From positions 117,860,021 to 117,924,020 of the forward strand of contig CM045767.1 in NCBI GenBank assembly GCA_025200525.1: 64,000 nt of DNA, in the 5' to 3' direction. Origin of the DNA: Camellia lanceoleosa. Lineage: Eukaryota > Streptophyta > Magnoliopsida > Ericales > Theaceae. Positions 11,121 to 22,254 of the stretch are shown here, piece by piece. Under the pieces are notes generated by a model, which made no database searches, was not told where the DNA came from, and saw only the letters and a program-made list of their open reading frames with translations. The first letter of the stretch is position 1. Each line of letters begins with the position of its first letter. Made by a program: the position numbers and the translations under genes.

Positions 11121-11665
11121 TCTTAGTTAATGCTTGCTTTTTTTCGTGTTTTTCTTTTTGGGTTTTGTTTTTCATCTTTAATCAGATCGTATCGAGCAAA
11201 GTTACCCAATTATTCGTTGACAAATCGGCGATCGATCGAGCCGTTGCGAAATCTGAATTGCCTCTGAAACAGCAGTATTGATTGTGGGGTTCCCTTGTTT
11301 TGCCTTTTGTTTCACAGAGGTAGTTTCTAATTCATATCTGTGTCAATGATTAACTATATAGCTTTTTGGTGCTTTTCAATTTTTAATAACCCGTCATAAT
11401 TTTGTAGCTCATACATAATAATGTGTATTAATTTATTATTATGTAAAGAGAAAAAGGTTGTGTTCTCATTATTATCATAATGAACAGCTTAATTGTTGGC
11501 ACAATTCAGTTTCTTTAATTTTCAAAGGTCGTTTCTTGGTAGTGAGCTTACTTTTGAGGTACACGGATTCATTGTCTATTTGTGCAGTCTCTTTCAGTGA
11601 AAATGAAAGTGAAAGCACAATTTGATCAATCTGAAGGTTAATTGTAATGTATTGCTTAAGAAATA

Positions 11666-11716
11666 TTTTTTTTTTTTTTTTTTTTTGGGGGGGGGGGGAG
11701 GGGGGAGGGGGGGGGG
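11666..11716 (+). repeat. T21 tract followed by G-run (possible G-quadruplex)
   Basis: A run of about 21 T is followed by G12-A-G6-A-G10 on the + strand. The G-runs satisfy the four-run rule for an intramolecular quadruplex. It lies in the presumed first intron of the host gene. Homopolymers of this size are also prone to sequencing error, so exact lengths are unreliable. Confidence 0.75.
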
Positions 11717-12870
11717 ACCTCATTTTGTGTTAATTTTGTTTCCCGAGAAAATTGCATCTACCAAACTTCTTCTCTTTGCTTATATTTTTGTTTTGGGGGC
11801 AAATGTTAGATTCCCACAATCCTGCCTTGTTTGCCTGTTTGACTATTGTTTTGTTTGTGCTTATATATTTGATATACTCCTTACCCTCTTAATTTTGCCT
11901 TATCTTGTCCCGGAAATAAGTAAGTTTGAATCTTGTGAACACTTTGTTCTAATTTATATTGTTATATTAATAATACCCAGTTTGGAATATTGGATTGCAT
12001 TTATTGGCTATGAAGAGTCTATTCACAGGGATTTATAGGGGAAAAGCGACAAAAAGCCGTTAATTGTTTTGTTCTCATTTGCTTTTATGTTATTTTTCTC
12101 ATGTGGTTTTCCCTTTTTTCTCTCTTTTTAGCTGGGGATTCATTGACTCGTAATTTTTTGTTCAGTCTATTAGATCAGGACTCCCACTACTTCTTGTACT
12201 TAAAGCTAAATGAAGTATTAGGTTAGGACCACCTATGGCTTATTTTCGTTATTTTCTTCTTGAATCATAATGATGTTTTTGAGTAACTGATAGTATTAGT
12301 GCTTCTATGGCTATTTGAGAAGTAGCTTTATTGTGTTTGTCTTGTTCTATTGATGGTTGGAATTAGGGGCAGACCTACGAATTTTCTCTTATGGGTATTT
12401 GTGGGGTGATGGGGGGTTTTGAGGGCTGAGGGAAGTGAGTAGTTACATTTCCCTGTTGAAGTTTGACAGTTTAGTACTGTTGATGCAGCCTTCTGTACAC
12501 AAACTACATGCTTTCTCTATCTGCCCCATATGGCGGTATCTGCTGTACACAAACGCATTAGCATATTATGCCACTGCAATGTGAACCTGTTGAAACCATG
12601 TTATTGCCACCCTCAGGCTTGTCTTTATTTGCAATTGGGTTTTTGGGCTTCAGCCTGAACCTAGGAAAACTTGATGGGTTAAGCTAGGGCAAATATACTG
12701 CCTGAGTTTGTGCTTGAGCTAGTAAATTACCATAAATTAGTCCACATGTTTGGATTTTTGCTGACATGCTGCCGTTTGAATTAGCTATGTGCTGTTCATT
12801 TGACTTTGTTTACGAGTGTGCTTAGTCCTTTGACTAAAGCAGTTTCTCTTAACAGCTTGCGACTTCAGTG

Positions 12871-14938
12871 ATGGACATTGGTTCTACATCAATTTCAAAA
12901 GATGCAAACAGTTCACATGACTTGAAGCAGTTGCATCCGGAGCCATCACAATGTAATGGTGGTGTCATAGAAAGTGTATCTGATGACCTTGGGAATGATC
13001 TGGGTGAATTTCTACATATTCAGGATGACCATAAATTGTCACTAAACTCCATTTTACCTCAATCTTCTGACGATAATGAAAACAGCACTGTGGAGAAAGA
13101 AGATGGATGTGAAGAGCCCGATCAGACTGGATCAACCATTGTAACTTCTGATAAATGCTTATCCGAGTGCAAAACATTTCCATTGTCTAGTGAGAAATCA
13201 CCATTTGCCGTGTCTATTGATCTGGAAGATGGGGACAGGGAGGGTGCTGAAGTGGAAGATGAAGAGGAATCTGCTGCAGTGGTGAAGCAAAATTACTATG
13301 AATCTGTTATGCCAGCTCAAACTAAACATATATTGTTGCCTGTAAGTTTGCACTACTTATCCTTGATAGTGACTATTGTGGATTCATTTTAGGTCCGAGT
13401 GCTTTCCATATTGTCATGTGTCGTGATGCTTGGATTCCTATCATGTGAATTTGATGCTGATTCGATCCAAGACAGATAGTTAAGGTCACGTTTGGTTTCC
13501 AGATAGGATAAGGAGGGGGGATAGGATTATCCTTGGGGTAAGGAGGATTGTGGAGGTAATCTATTCTATCCCATCCCATGTTTGGGAGAGACTGGATTGG
13601 GGATTGGGATTGAGTTATCCTCCATTTATGGGATATAGTGTTCTATCCGGAGGCACTGTCAACATCATCAAATTGTGCAATCAAATGTGGGATAAATGGC
13701 TTCATTGGATGACCAAACATGTCAGTCATATCATCTGCCTAGATCATTCCAATTTGAAGTATTTGGGCAGTGCTTACCTTACCTGCATGCTTTGGCACAA
13801 TCAGGATGTTTCTTAAAGGTGCTAATGGTAAATAGTTAATTTACATTTTTCATTGTTTGTGGGTTCTCGGGGGTATTGCCTTCAGTTTCTTCTAGGGGGT
13901 GGGGTAAGTGTGTGGGAGGTGGTTGGGGTTGGGTGCTGGTACACTTTTCAGGGCTATTTATGTACAGATTAGGATTTTTAAGTGTTGTTAATCCCTAATA
14001 TTGTTCTTCACTTTGAGCCAAATTCCAATAAGAATTAGATACTATTGATGGCTGGAAGTAACATTCTATATCTTCCCGCCTGGTAGATTATTTTTGATAA
14101 GTATGTGACTTATGTTGCAAGAACTTTCTTAATGAGAAGTAATAAGAGAAGGTTTGGGATGTGGCTCCTTATTTAGGGAGAAAGAAACTGCAGGTTGTTT
14201 GAGGGGAAGGAAAGTTTGATTTTTGCTTTGAAAGGGATGTTGTTGGCTTCCTTGTTTTTGTGGACGAGATATGATTTCCCCATTTTTCATTGTATTCTTT
14301 TGCTGATTTTTGGGAGAGTTGCATATACTTGTATATATACCTATTGATATATAGGTTTTTCTTTGGGTCACACCTTTTGATCTGGAGAATAGCTGTCAAT
14401 CACAAAAGCTGATTAAATGAACCCTGGTGAAATAAGTTTTTTTTTTTTTTTTTTTGACAGTTCCATTTGTTCTCTCTTCTTTGTTCTTTATTTCTCTCTC
14501 TTGCAGACTCCTTTGAAACTTGTATCTGCCATGAAAGGTAGCCGTGAGAAACAGGGGACACCACCAATGAATCTGACTGTGACATGGGCTCCAGACGTGT
14601 ACGATCCATCTCCAGCAGCACCAACATGTGTGAGAATCAAGAAACCACTGTCCAAGACTGAAAGGAAGAAAAAAGGAAAGAACAAGCAGAAGGGCAGCAA
14701 ATCTTCTAAAGGGGGCAGCAGCGGCAAGGACAAAAAACAGGTTCGAAAAAATGGTGGTGGGAGTTGTAACAAGTGCCACCAATCGCTGAATGACGATAAT
14801 GACAGAGCGGTTGATTACAATGAGGCTTCTGTGGAACTGGGGGATTTTGACGTCGGTAGCCCGGACTCATATTGTGGGACTAGTTTCCTTGAGAAATACG
14901 TGCCAAAGTTGCATTTCCCGGTTGCAGAGGCTACATAG
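12871..14938 (+). CDS. Plant protein of unknown function, 2 coding exons, 300 aa
   Basis: The coding exons are 12871-13341 (157 codons) and 14507-14938 (143 codons plus TAG). An acceptor (TTAACAG) ends at 12855, and ATG 12871 is the first in-frame Met. The intron 13342-14506 has GTAAGT...CTTGCAG in phase 0, and joining it keeps one open frame, which strongly supports the model. The N-terminal half is acidic, Ser/Asp/Glu-rich and likely disordered. The C-terminal half has the block [15 protein letters not shown], then a Lys-rich stretch with many KKK/KGK groups (a likely nuclear localisation signal), a CNKCHQ pair and an ending [18 protein letters not shown] recall similar TWAPDVYDP blocks in uncharacterised plant proteins but cannot assign a function. 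It is not transposon-like and its frame is intact. Confidence 0.8.
13490..13722. mobile_element. Possible MITE in the host-gene intron
   Basis: The left edge, GGTCACGTTTGGTTTCC, is a phrase common at plant MITE ends. A related inverted phrase, GACCAAACATGTCAG, lies near 13707-13721. The inside is G-rich on the left (GGATAAGGAGGGG). No clean TSD is visible, so the call is tentative. Confidence 0.35.
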
Positions 14939-15250
14939 ACGACTACTATTTTCAGTCACTTCATTAGTCATCCATTTGTTATTGGCGGTGTAGATAAATA
15001 AGTACCGGTTTATGATCTTGTTGCGGTGTTGTTGATCTGTGGTTGTAATTGTGCTTTGGAAACATTTGACGATTTTCATCTGCAGTGCTTTTGTTGATGA
15101 GCTGCTATGAGACCTTCACAAACTTGAGGTTTTGTTCTGGCCTTGGAGTTGAGTGAGAGCTTGTTCTTTTTCTCTCTATTCTGGCTAGTAATACAAACAC
15201 AAGAAACACACCACGCGTGAGGTGTTTCTTGTTTTCTTGTATGTATGTTA

Positions 15251-15279
15251 TGATGATGATGATGATGATGATGATGATG
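15251..15279 (+). repeat. (TGA)n microsatellite after the host gene
   Basis: About ten TGA/ATG units in a row lie some 310 bp after the stop codon at 14938, probably in or just past the 3' UTR. Confidence 0.9.
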
Positions 15280-15331
15280 CTTGTCCATAATTTGGATCTT
15301 GTTATGCTGCTTTCCATTTTGGATCCTCACC

Positions 15332-15778
15332 CCGTTTGGTTTTGAATTTTCAAAAATAGTGTTATGAGTTTTCAATTCATATTTTTATATTTTTAATAAT
15401 TTTTAAAAATATTTTAATCAAGTTTTTAATTTTTAAATTCACTTAATCTTAATATAGTTAAAAGGTAAAAAAATTTGTGTAAAAATCTTTAAAAAAATCA
15501 TTGAATATAAAAAAATATGAAAATGTATTAAATTTTTATATTTGTTTTATATTTTTTTTATTTGGTGAATTTTCTAAAGGTATTTTTTTTTTCAAATAAT
15601 ATGTTTTAGGTGTATTTTAGATGATTTTTTATTTTATTTTTATTTTTATTTTTTGAGAATGGCATATTGTAGATTAGATGTATCTAAAGAAAAAAAAATC
15701 TTGTGTAAAATATTAAAAAAAATTACTAAAAATAAAAAAATTCAGAAAATAAAAACTCAACTTTGTGGAACTAAACAG
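15332..15778. mobile_element. AT-rich MITE-like element
   Basis: The left end CCGTTTGGTTTTGAATTTTC and the right end (reverse complement CACTGTTTAGTTCCACAAAG) share an imperfect terminal inverted repeat. The inside is almost pure A/T with mirrored T- and A-rich halves, as in stem-forming MITEs. A similar element may lie at 32270-32655. No convincing TSD. Confidence 0.4.
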
Positions 15779-16340
15779 TGATCTAAACATCTAGACAGAC
15801 TAGTGCAAGTTTAAGTGGTGGCTTGGGTTCTTGTTTTGTTTTTGATGACCAGGTGTCTACTTCAGTTTATGCCTACCTCGATTAATTTTCAGATCCATGC
15901 AAAAGGCTCTCCTTATGTAGATTTGACAAATCTCGAGCAGTGCTCACTGGCATGGGGCACAACGACTAATCTCGAAATTCACGCAAATCGCCCCCTTTAC
16001 CTGGATCGGGCAAATCTTGGGTAGAGTCCACGAACATGACACATCTCGACTAATCTCGGGACTTAGGAATAGAACTGTGTAGGAGTTAGGAATGGCCCCA
16101 GCCCCCTCCCCCTCCCCCTCCAAATTTTGACAATTTATTATTAATTTTATATTTATTAGTCTTTGTAAAATGTATAATGAGATGATTTCTTAATTTTATA
16201 AAAATTACTTTACTAACTTTCTATTTTATTAGTATTTTAACATATATAATGAAATGATCTCTAATTATTTCATATTTTAAATAACTATATTAATTTTAGG
16301 AAAAATTAGTCTAAGATCTCTCTTTCATTTTTAGTAATAG
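15779..16340. other. Spacer with degenerate ~80-bp duplication
   Basis: No gene seen. At about 15890-16060 a phrase containing CAAATCTCGAGCAGTG and a later copy (AAATCTTGGGTAGAG, CTAATCTCGGGAC) suggest a degenerate internal duplication. The rest is AT-rich. Confidence 0.4.
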
Positions 16341-16670
16341 AAGAGATTCACGATATTATTTTATGATGTCTAAAGTCCCTCAAATCCACGCCCATATATC
16401 ACAGAAAAATTTGACTCTCTCTCTCTGCCATCTTTATGCAAGTTCATTTCTTTCTCTCTCTAAACCAAACCCTCTCTCTCTCTCTCTCTGCACATTTCTC
16501 TCTCTTTGCTCCTTTCTCCTTTCTCGGTCTTCATCTCTGATAGCACCACTACCACCCTAACATTATACACAGACTTTGAGATCGGTTCATTTTCAGCAAT
16601 TATACACAGAATTTGAGATCAAATACATAGATAGAGAGAGAAAGAGAGGAGAGAGAGGGAGAGAGAGTAC
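16340..16670. repeat. CT/GA-rich low-complexity stretch
   Basis: Runs of CTCTCTCT at about 16410-16510 and GAGAGA at 16632-16668 flank a 30-bp direct repeat (TTATACACAGA.TTTGAGATC at about 16563 and 16600). On the minus strand this would be the start of the intron after the S28 exon. Confidence 0.7.
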
Positions 16671-16844
16671 ATATAGTGAGAACTGATCGAGAGTCTGATT
16701 GAACCAGAGTTCCTGATTGGTCAAGTAATTGCTGCTACTACTAGTGAGACTGTTAAGGATCCGAGATGATGTTACAAAGGCTTTTGAGTCTGAGAGTGTC
16801 AACATCAACAAGAAGAAGGAGGCGAGGTATGAAGCGAGCTTCAT
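16671..16844 (-). pseudogene. Orphan first exon of an S28 serine peptidase (EDA2-like)
   Basis: The minus-strand frame starts with a signal peptide (MKLASYLASFFLLMLTLSDS, then KA). It continues to NYLTNQELWFNQTLDQFSLY, which resembles the mature start of plant S28 (Pro-X carboxypeptidase / EDA2-like) enzymes, typically ELWF-QTLDH(F/Y)SPY. The exon ends precisely at a donor, TAT|GTACTC, after 58 codons, where an intron is expected. No following exon (the DHR-F-QRYYEF block) is present in the 1.7 kb before the neighbouring gene. It is therefore a fragment, or a first exon cut off by rearrangement. These enzymes normally act in the secretory pathway or vacuole. The match is from memory, not a search. 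Confidence 0.5.
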
Positions 16845-18150
16845 ATCTAAACAATTACTCTGAGTTTCATCGAAGCAAAGAAAGTTTTGGAAGATTACTT
16901 ATGATATATATGTTTGGGTTAAAATTTTTAAGGGCCCATATCTACAATTGTTTGGTTTTTGGACTTTTTATACATAAAGACTTTTGGTGGAGAAGTTATT
17001 GGATAGAACCACACAAATTTCTCTGGTCGGTGACTTTTATACATAAAAACTTTTGGTCGGTTGTCACGACCCAACCCCAGGAGCTTAGAGACGGAATTGC
17101 AACTTACTAAATAATTTCTAATCGTAACAAATTACGTGGCACAGGCAGAGGCAAAATGGAAGTAAGAAAATAATTAAACAGAAAATTAACTTTATTCAAC
17201 TATTTTGATAAAAGAAAGTACATCTATAGGGCTTTTATTTATTTTTTATTTAGTGACTGGCCCCCAGTAAAAAAAAAAAAAAAAAAAAAAACAACAACAA
17301 CAACAAAATAATGGATTAATATCAAATTCTTATACAAGTTCCATTACATAAGGTTACGAGTCTTCCTTACATCTCATCACTTCAAAGGATAACAGCTATA
17401 AGCACATAGTAGAGTGAGAAATATTATGCCAAGAGTATAGGGAACACAAAATAACCATGGATAGTTAGTTAGAATAACTTAATTTGAATAAACAAATTAT
17501 TTAAAGTGACAGAAACTAAAATACATAAATTATGTAAATAAATAACCATAACTATGGTACAGAACAAAACAAAACAGAGTTTACTGGAGTGACAGTCAGA
17601 ACAGAGGTTAATGGATTCATGGCAAACGGAGGACCACAAAGTGGGCAAACGGAGGACCACAAAGTGGCCAAACAGAGGCTAATGGTTATTTAAGTCCCCC
17701 AAGACATGGGACTCCCGTGGTGGTACTTACAGAAAATAATTGCTTACAAAATGATTGCCAAATAATTATTAAAATTTAAACAGATATATTCATGGGTTTC
17801 AATTTAAGCAAATAGAGTTCAGAAAATAATTAATATAAACGAAATATTAATATAATTTATAAAACGCAATTTGCGTAAAATAAATTATGGTAACTCAAAA
17901 TATACGTAAAATATATTATGGTAAGTTAAGGTATAATATAACTCACCTTAAAATTGAGTCTTACTATTTCCATCCTATTTTTCCTATCTTTTCGAGACTC
18001 CCTTCTATGCAGTACCTCTCATAATTTTCCTTCTTTTTGGTACTTTCAATTTTGCTGCCTCGGCTTGCCTTATATACACAAGGCCCATATCCTCATAATG
18101 ATGACTAGATCCAAAATCATATATATTCTGTACAAGTGGCGTAACCCACC

Positions 18151-18821
18151 TGTACGGGAAAGAGATAAACCTTCTCATATAATTCTGTTGATCAAGATTG
18201 CGCTCCTCCGTACGACGTCACTTTATCCCCTGAAAACACAAATGTGAGCTAGCCGACGGGTGTGTGTCGGATACCTCTCCGATGCCTAAATCAGCGAAAT
18301 AGATAAATAGACAAAAAGCTCTGTGTATTCGGGAATCAAAGTTGTGTTACCTCTCCACAGGTGATGTTGTGAGCTTTTATAGGTTCTGCGTGGCACAATC
18401 CCAATAGGACTTTTACTCCTCCATGTAGAGTCCTCCTAGGATTCACACTCCTGAAAGATAATGCTTATCCTTCAACACCCCCCTTACTACTTAAACCAAG
18501 TGAGATGGTTTTACCATGGTCGGATTCTAATTTGACTGAGGTAAGCATGGTTATGCTAAGCCGCAGACTAGACCGAGCTAACTTTAGCTCGGTTCTTCCA
18601 TTCACTGCTCTTACCCCGGTTTTTCCAGTACTAACCATGGTATGTTCAGACCGAGATAACAAATAGCCAGGTCTTGATCGGGCTAACCACAATACGCCAT
18701 GACCGGGCTAACTTCAAGTGCCGCGACCGAGCTATCCACAAATCTCTCTCAGACCGGGATAACAACAAGCCTTTTTGGACCGGGATAGCAATAGGGCTTA
18801 CCAGGACCGGGCTAACCACAA
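18151..18821 (-). repeat. Tat-2 3' LTR
   Basis: On the + strand it starts TGTACGGGAAAGAG (18151) and ends near GGCTAACCACAAG. It aligns end to end with 29172-29842. It is rich in the GACCGAGCTAAC / GACCGGGCTAAC motif (about ten copies in its inner half). Confidence 0.92.
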
Positions 18822-18850
18822 GCCGCTTTCATCCAACCCTTCTTATTGTG
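18822..18850 (-). promoter_or_regulatory. Tat-2 polypurine tract region
   Basis: On the minus strand the LTR is preceded by AAGAAGGGTTGGATGAAAGC, a purine-rich stretch directly next to the 3' LTR, as needed to prime plus-strand DNA synthesis. Confidence 0.55.
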
Positions 18851-20080
18851 GCCCAAAGAACGGTCCATTTACCTAGCTCGACCCATTTACCCAGCTCGGC
18901 CCAATTTAGGTATAAATTACCTTCTCAATTGTCCCTTAATTCCATCTGTACAACATGATAGGGATTACCTGCCTACCAGCCGAGCTAAAAACTTTAGTCT
19001 TACGACCGAGTTAAACTCTTTAGCCTTTTCAGCCGAGCTAAAAATCCCTCTAGCCTTTCCAATCGAGCTAAATTTACACTGGGCTCTAACTGTCCGGTCA
19101 AAACGTCCCTTCAATCGCAGCAACTGAATCGCTTCTCATTCCAAGGGCACGTGGCATATTCTGATTGGCCGAAGGCAACTGTCACGCCGTCTTCGTACCT
19201 CGTGTTTTTTGAACAGTCCCGCCTAAATTTTGGGCTTTTCATTAAAACAAACCCTTTCAATATCTTTTGAATCACTCGAATCACTATTCATTTCCTCTTT
19301 CTTCCATGCTTCTGATCCTCCTCGACCCTGAGCTTGCTGAGTTCGTGTTCTTCACTATTGGTGCTTTTATCTTCAGTTTCTTCCTCTTGTCCTGGTAAGC
19401 TACTCAAATCTGTCTTGTTTTTGTTGTTTTCGCATTTGTTTTTTACAATCCACGGCATATTGTTTGTGTTTTTGCAAAACACATTTTCTGCTTGGTCATG
19501 CGTTTTCTGGAAAAAAAACTTATTAATAGAACCACCTGAACTCATAAAACAATCTGTAGAAACACTGGGTTTGATCCCAAATAACCATGCAACCGAACTA
19601 GGAAGTTGTTTTCCTTGGTTGTAAGCCTAGCCATACCTGGCAACCGAACTGAAACTCGTGCCATACTTGTAGCTTCCATAAGTCAAACCACCGTTTGATT
19701 CAACTAGCCGAGCTACTGAACCGCGCTAGGTCTGCGCAATGCCGCACTAGAGAGCCTCAACGCTGACCGAGCTAAATCTTAGACCAACTCCCTTAGTTAA
19801 AACCAGACTAAGAAAGTGGCCCCAAAGGCTCGACCGAGCTAAATCCCTTTGCTCAAACCGAGCTAAAACTGAGTACCAAGCGTAGCCGAGCTAGGGCTTT
19901 ATTTATCTTGCCTTTGTTTCTTGTAGCACGGTCCAATGATCAGTGCTTAACACTTTTCTTTTTTCACTTTGCAGACTTAGGTTGCCCAGGCACTCCTTTG
20001 AGCGCTCAACCGAGCTACTCAGCATTGTTCTCCAACCAAGCTAAAACTCAGATTTAATTTATTCATAACTTAAACCATAG
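18851..20080 (+). other. Tat-2 region upstream of the antisense gene
   Basis: No supported ORF. This should be the promoter and leader of the antisense gene. CCGAGCTA-type motifs occur about every 40-100 bp (for example near 18976, 19032, 19706, 19768, 19835, 19857, 19886, 20010). A CT-rich stretch at about 19290-19310 could be near a transcript start. There may be an intron in the leader, with GTAAGC at about 19395, but this is not proved. Confidence 0.45.
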
Positions 20081-22108
20081 ATGAGAAAGTATAGGTTTTT
20101 AGTAAACACACCTGGTGGTATGACTGAATTCTGAAAAGATTATAATATCCCTGACGATGTTCACCTGACCTTAGCCGACCTAGATATCATACCTTGGGGA
20201 AACCCTGGTTTTGTTCCCTTTACCCTTCTTTCCATCGTAGAAACCGGCCTAAGATTCCCTGTACAGCCTCTCCTCTGTGAATTCCTTAGGCAGACCAACC
20301 TTTGCCCCACCCAACTTTCCACCAACTCTTACCGCATAATAAACGGCATTGCCGAGCTAAATCGCCGGGCTGGTCTTAACCTTGGCTTAGCCGAGCTCTT
20401 TCACCAATATTCTATAGGCTCCGCTGAAGATGGATGGGTCTATTATTTAAGAATAAGACGCCGGCGTGAAAAGATAATAAAAGACACATCGGATAAAGAC
20501 GTGAACGACGACGATTTCTTCTGGGTATCTGGGAATTTTGAGGGCCACCAAGCCCAGATCCCTGGTGACAGAATAAATTGGAACAAGGGTGTAGTTGGTA
20601 GGTTTATCTCGGCTCCATTGCATGCATTTTTTTACTTCAGTTTTCATCATTTGAACCGAACTAACAGTTGCCTTTTTTCTTTTTATGCAGACTCAAACTT
20701 CCTCAAGTCACAATATAGCTATCCCAACCTAGCTACCCTTCGTGCCACGCTGCGATATCCAAACCGAAGTTGGACCGAGCTACTAAATTTCCAGCCGACC
20801 TATCGATACAGTGGCAAGCGAAAGACCAAGGTAACTGATTTTTTGTTGGAAGCTTCACCTGAATCGGACCCAACCTTACCCCAGGTCAATCTAGACCCTC
20901 TAACTACTGAACAAGAGATGGCCAAGAAGAGAGTCGTGCGAGTCCTTTTGACCGAAACAAATCCGACCGAGGTACCACCAGCTGGTCAAACTCAAGAAAC
21001 TGTGGTAGCTCTGCCAACCCAACAGCCTTCGTCATCGCAGCCAAGCAAGCGTGCTCGGACTTCCACAACCGAGCCACGCCTTGTTGATAAAGACGAAACC
21101 GTGGTTCCGCAAACAACTCCGCCAAGCCCTCCACCGAGCCCAGAACCAGAGCGCTCTAACTGAGCTACCTCCTCTAAGTGGGCTCCAAAAATCACTTTTT
21201 AGAACCGTGCCATCATCGATACTGATTTAGTGGTCGTAGAAAAAGACCACATGATGGCATTCAACCTGGCTAAAGGTGTTTGCCTTCTAGCCGACATGAG
21301 GCACCACGACCATCTGACCGAACTGAAGGCTCTTCGTTCGTCCACAAAATCAATGGTGCTAGTAAGTTGCTCTTTTACTTGATTTCAAGAAATTTTTCCA
21401 ACTTTTACCTCGGTTATATTGAAAAAGTGTTTTACCATCCTTTTGCAGGCCATACAGAAAAACCACATCACTTACAAGCGAGTGTTGGAACTCCGAAAAA
21501 CAACAACGCAGGCCATGACAGAAGCTGAAGCCAAAACGGCCGAGCTAAAAGAGTCCCAACAGAAGACGGTCGAGCTAGAGGTTGAGGTAACCCGTCTGAC
21601 CGGGCTAGTTACTTCGGCTAACGCTGACAAACAAAGGGCCCTGACCACGATGAAAGATAAATACCTGCGCGAGCTGGCCAAGCTCGAAGGAAAAAAGAAA
21701 GTCGAAATAACACTCGCTGAAGAGGACCGGGGTTTCAAACAGGGTGAAGCCCTATACATTAAGTAGTGTGAAGCTGCAAAGGATCTCTTCTTTAAATGCG
21801 GGTGGAGAGGTGCTGTGGTGCAGCTCGGTTATGGGCTTGAGACCGAGGTCTTCAATCCTCCTCAATACTTCATACCGAGCTCACTGGCAAAGTATGCTGC
21901 TGCTACTCAGCAACAATTTCTCGAAGCTTCGAACGATGAAGAAACTGAGCCCAATGATACCCCGGTCGTCAATGATCCTGTCAATCAGTCAGCTCAGGCG
22001 GAACCAGCGATGGAAGACCTGACCATACTCCCGACTAAAACCGAGCTTCCAATTGAAACCGGGTTGCGAGTTGAACTTGATACTGATCTTGATGATCTGT
22101 TTGCCTGA
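20081..22108 (+). pseudogene. Tat-2 antisense gene (Transposase_28-like, coiled coil), 3 exons
   Basis: The model is exon 1 20081-20588, intron 20589-20690 (GTGTAG...TATGCAG, phase 1), exon 2 20691-21361, intron 21362-21448 (GTAAGT...TTGCAG, phase 0) and exon 3 21449-22108. Coding length is 1839 nt, an exact multiple of three (612 aa). ATG 20081 begins a block aligned with the Tat-1 N-terminus. Domains follow the same order: Transposase_28-like region (DVHLTLADLD, LSIVETGLRFPVQPLL), a Pro/Thr/Ser-rich middle, a coiled coil in exon 3 and an acidic end. Four nonsense codons: TGA 20132, TGA 21161, TAG 21200, TAG 21764. No frameshift is needed. It reads opposite to pol, so it would need its own promoter near the 3' LTR. 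Confidence 0.82.
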
Positions 22109-22254
22109 CTTTGTATTTTTCTTCTTTTTGCTTTTGGACACAAATTGTAACCGGGCTGAGGCCCACCTTTTGTACTTATTTTGAATTTTCAATGAAGTTT
22201 GCTTTTTTGTTCCAACTCTTATTTCGGTTGATCTCTATGTTTGTACTTTACTTT

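Noticed and set aside
15076..15375. Minus-strand frame with a His run
   Set aside because: The His run is the reverse of the TGA microsatellite; no other support.
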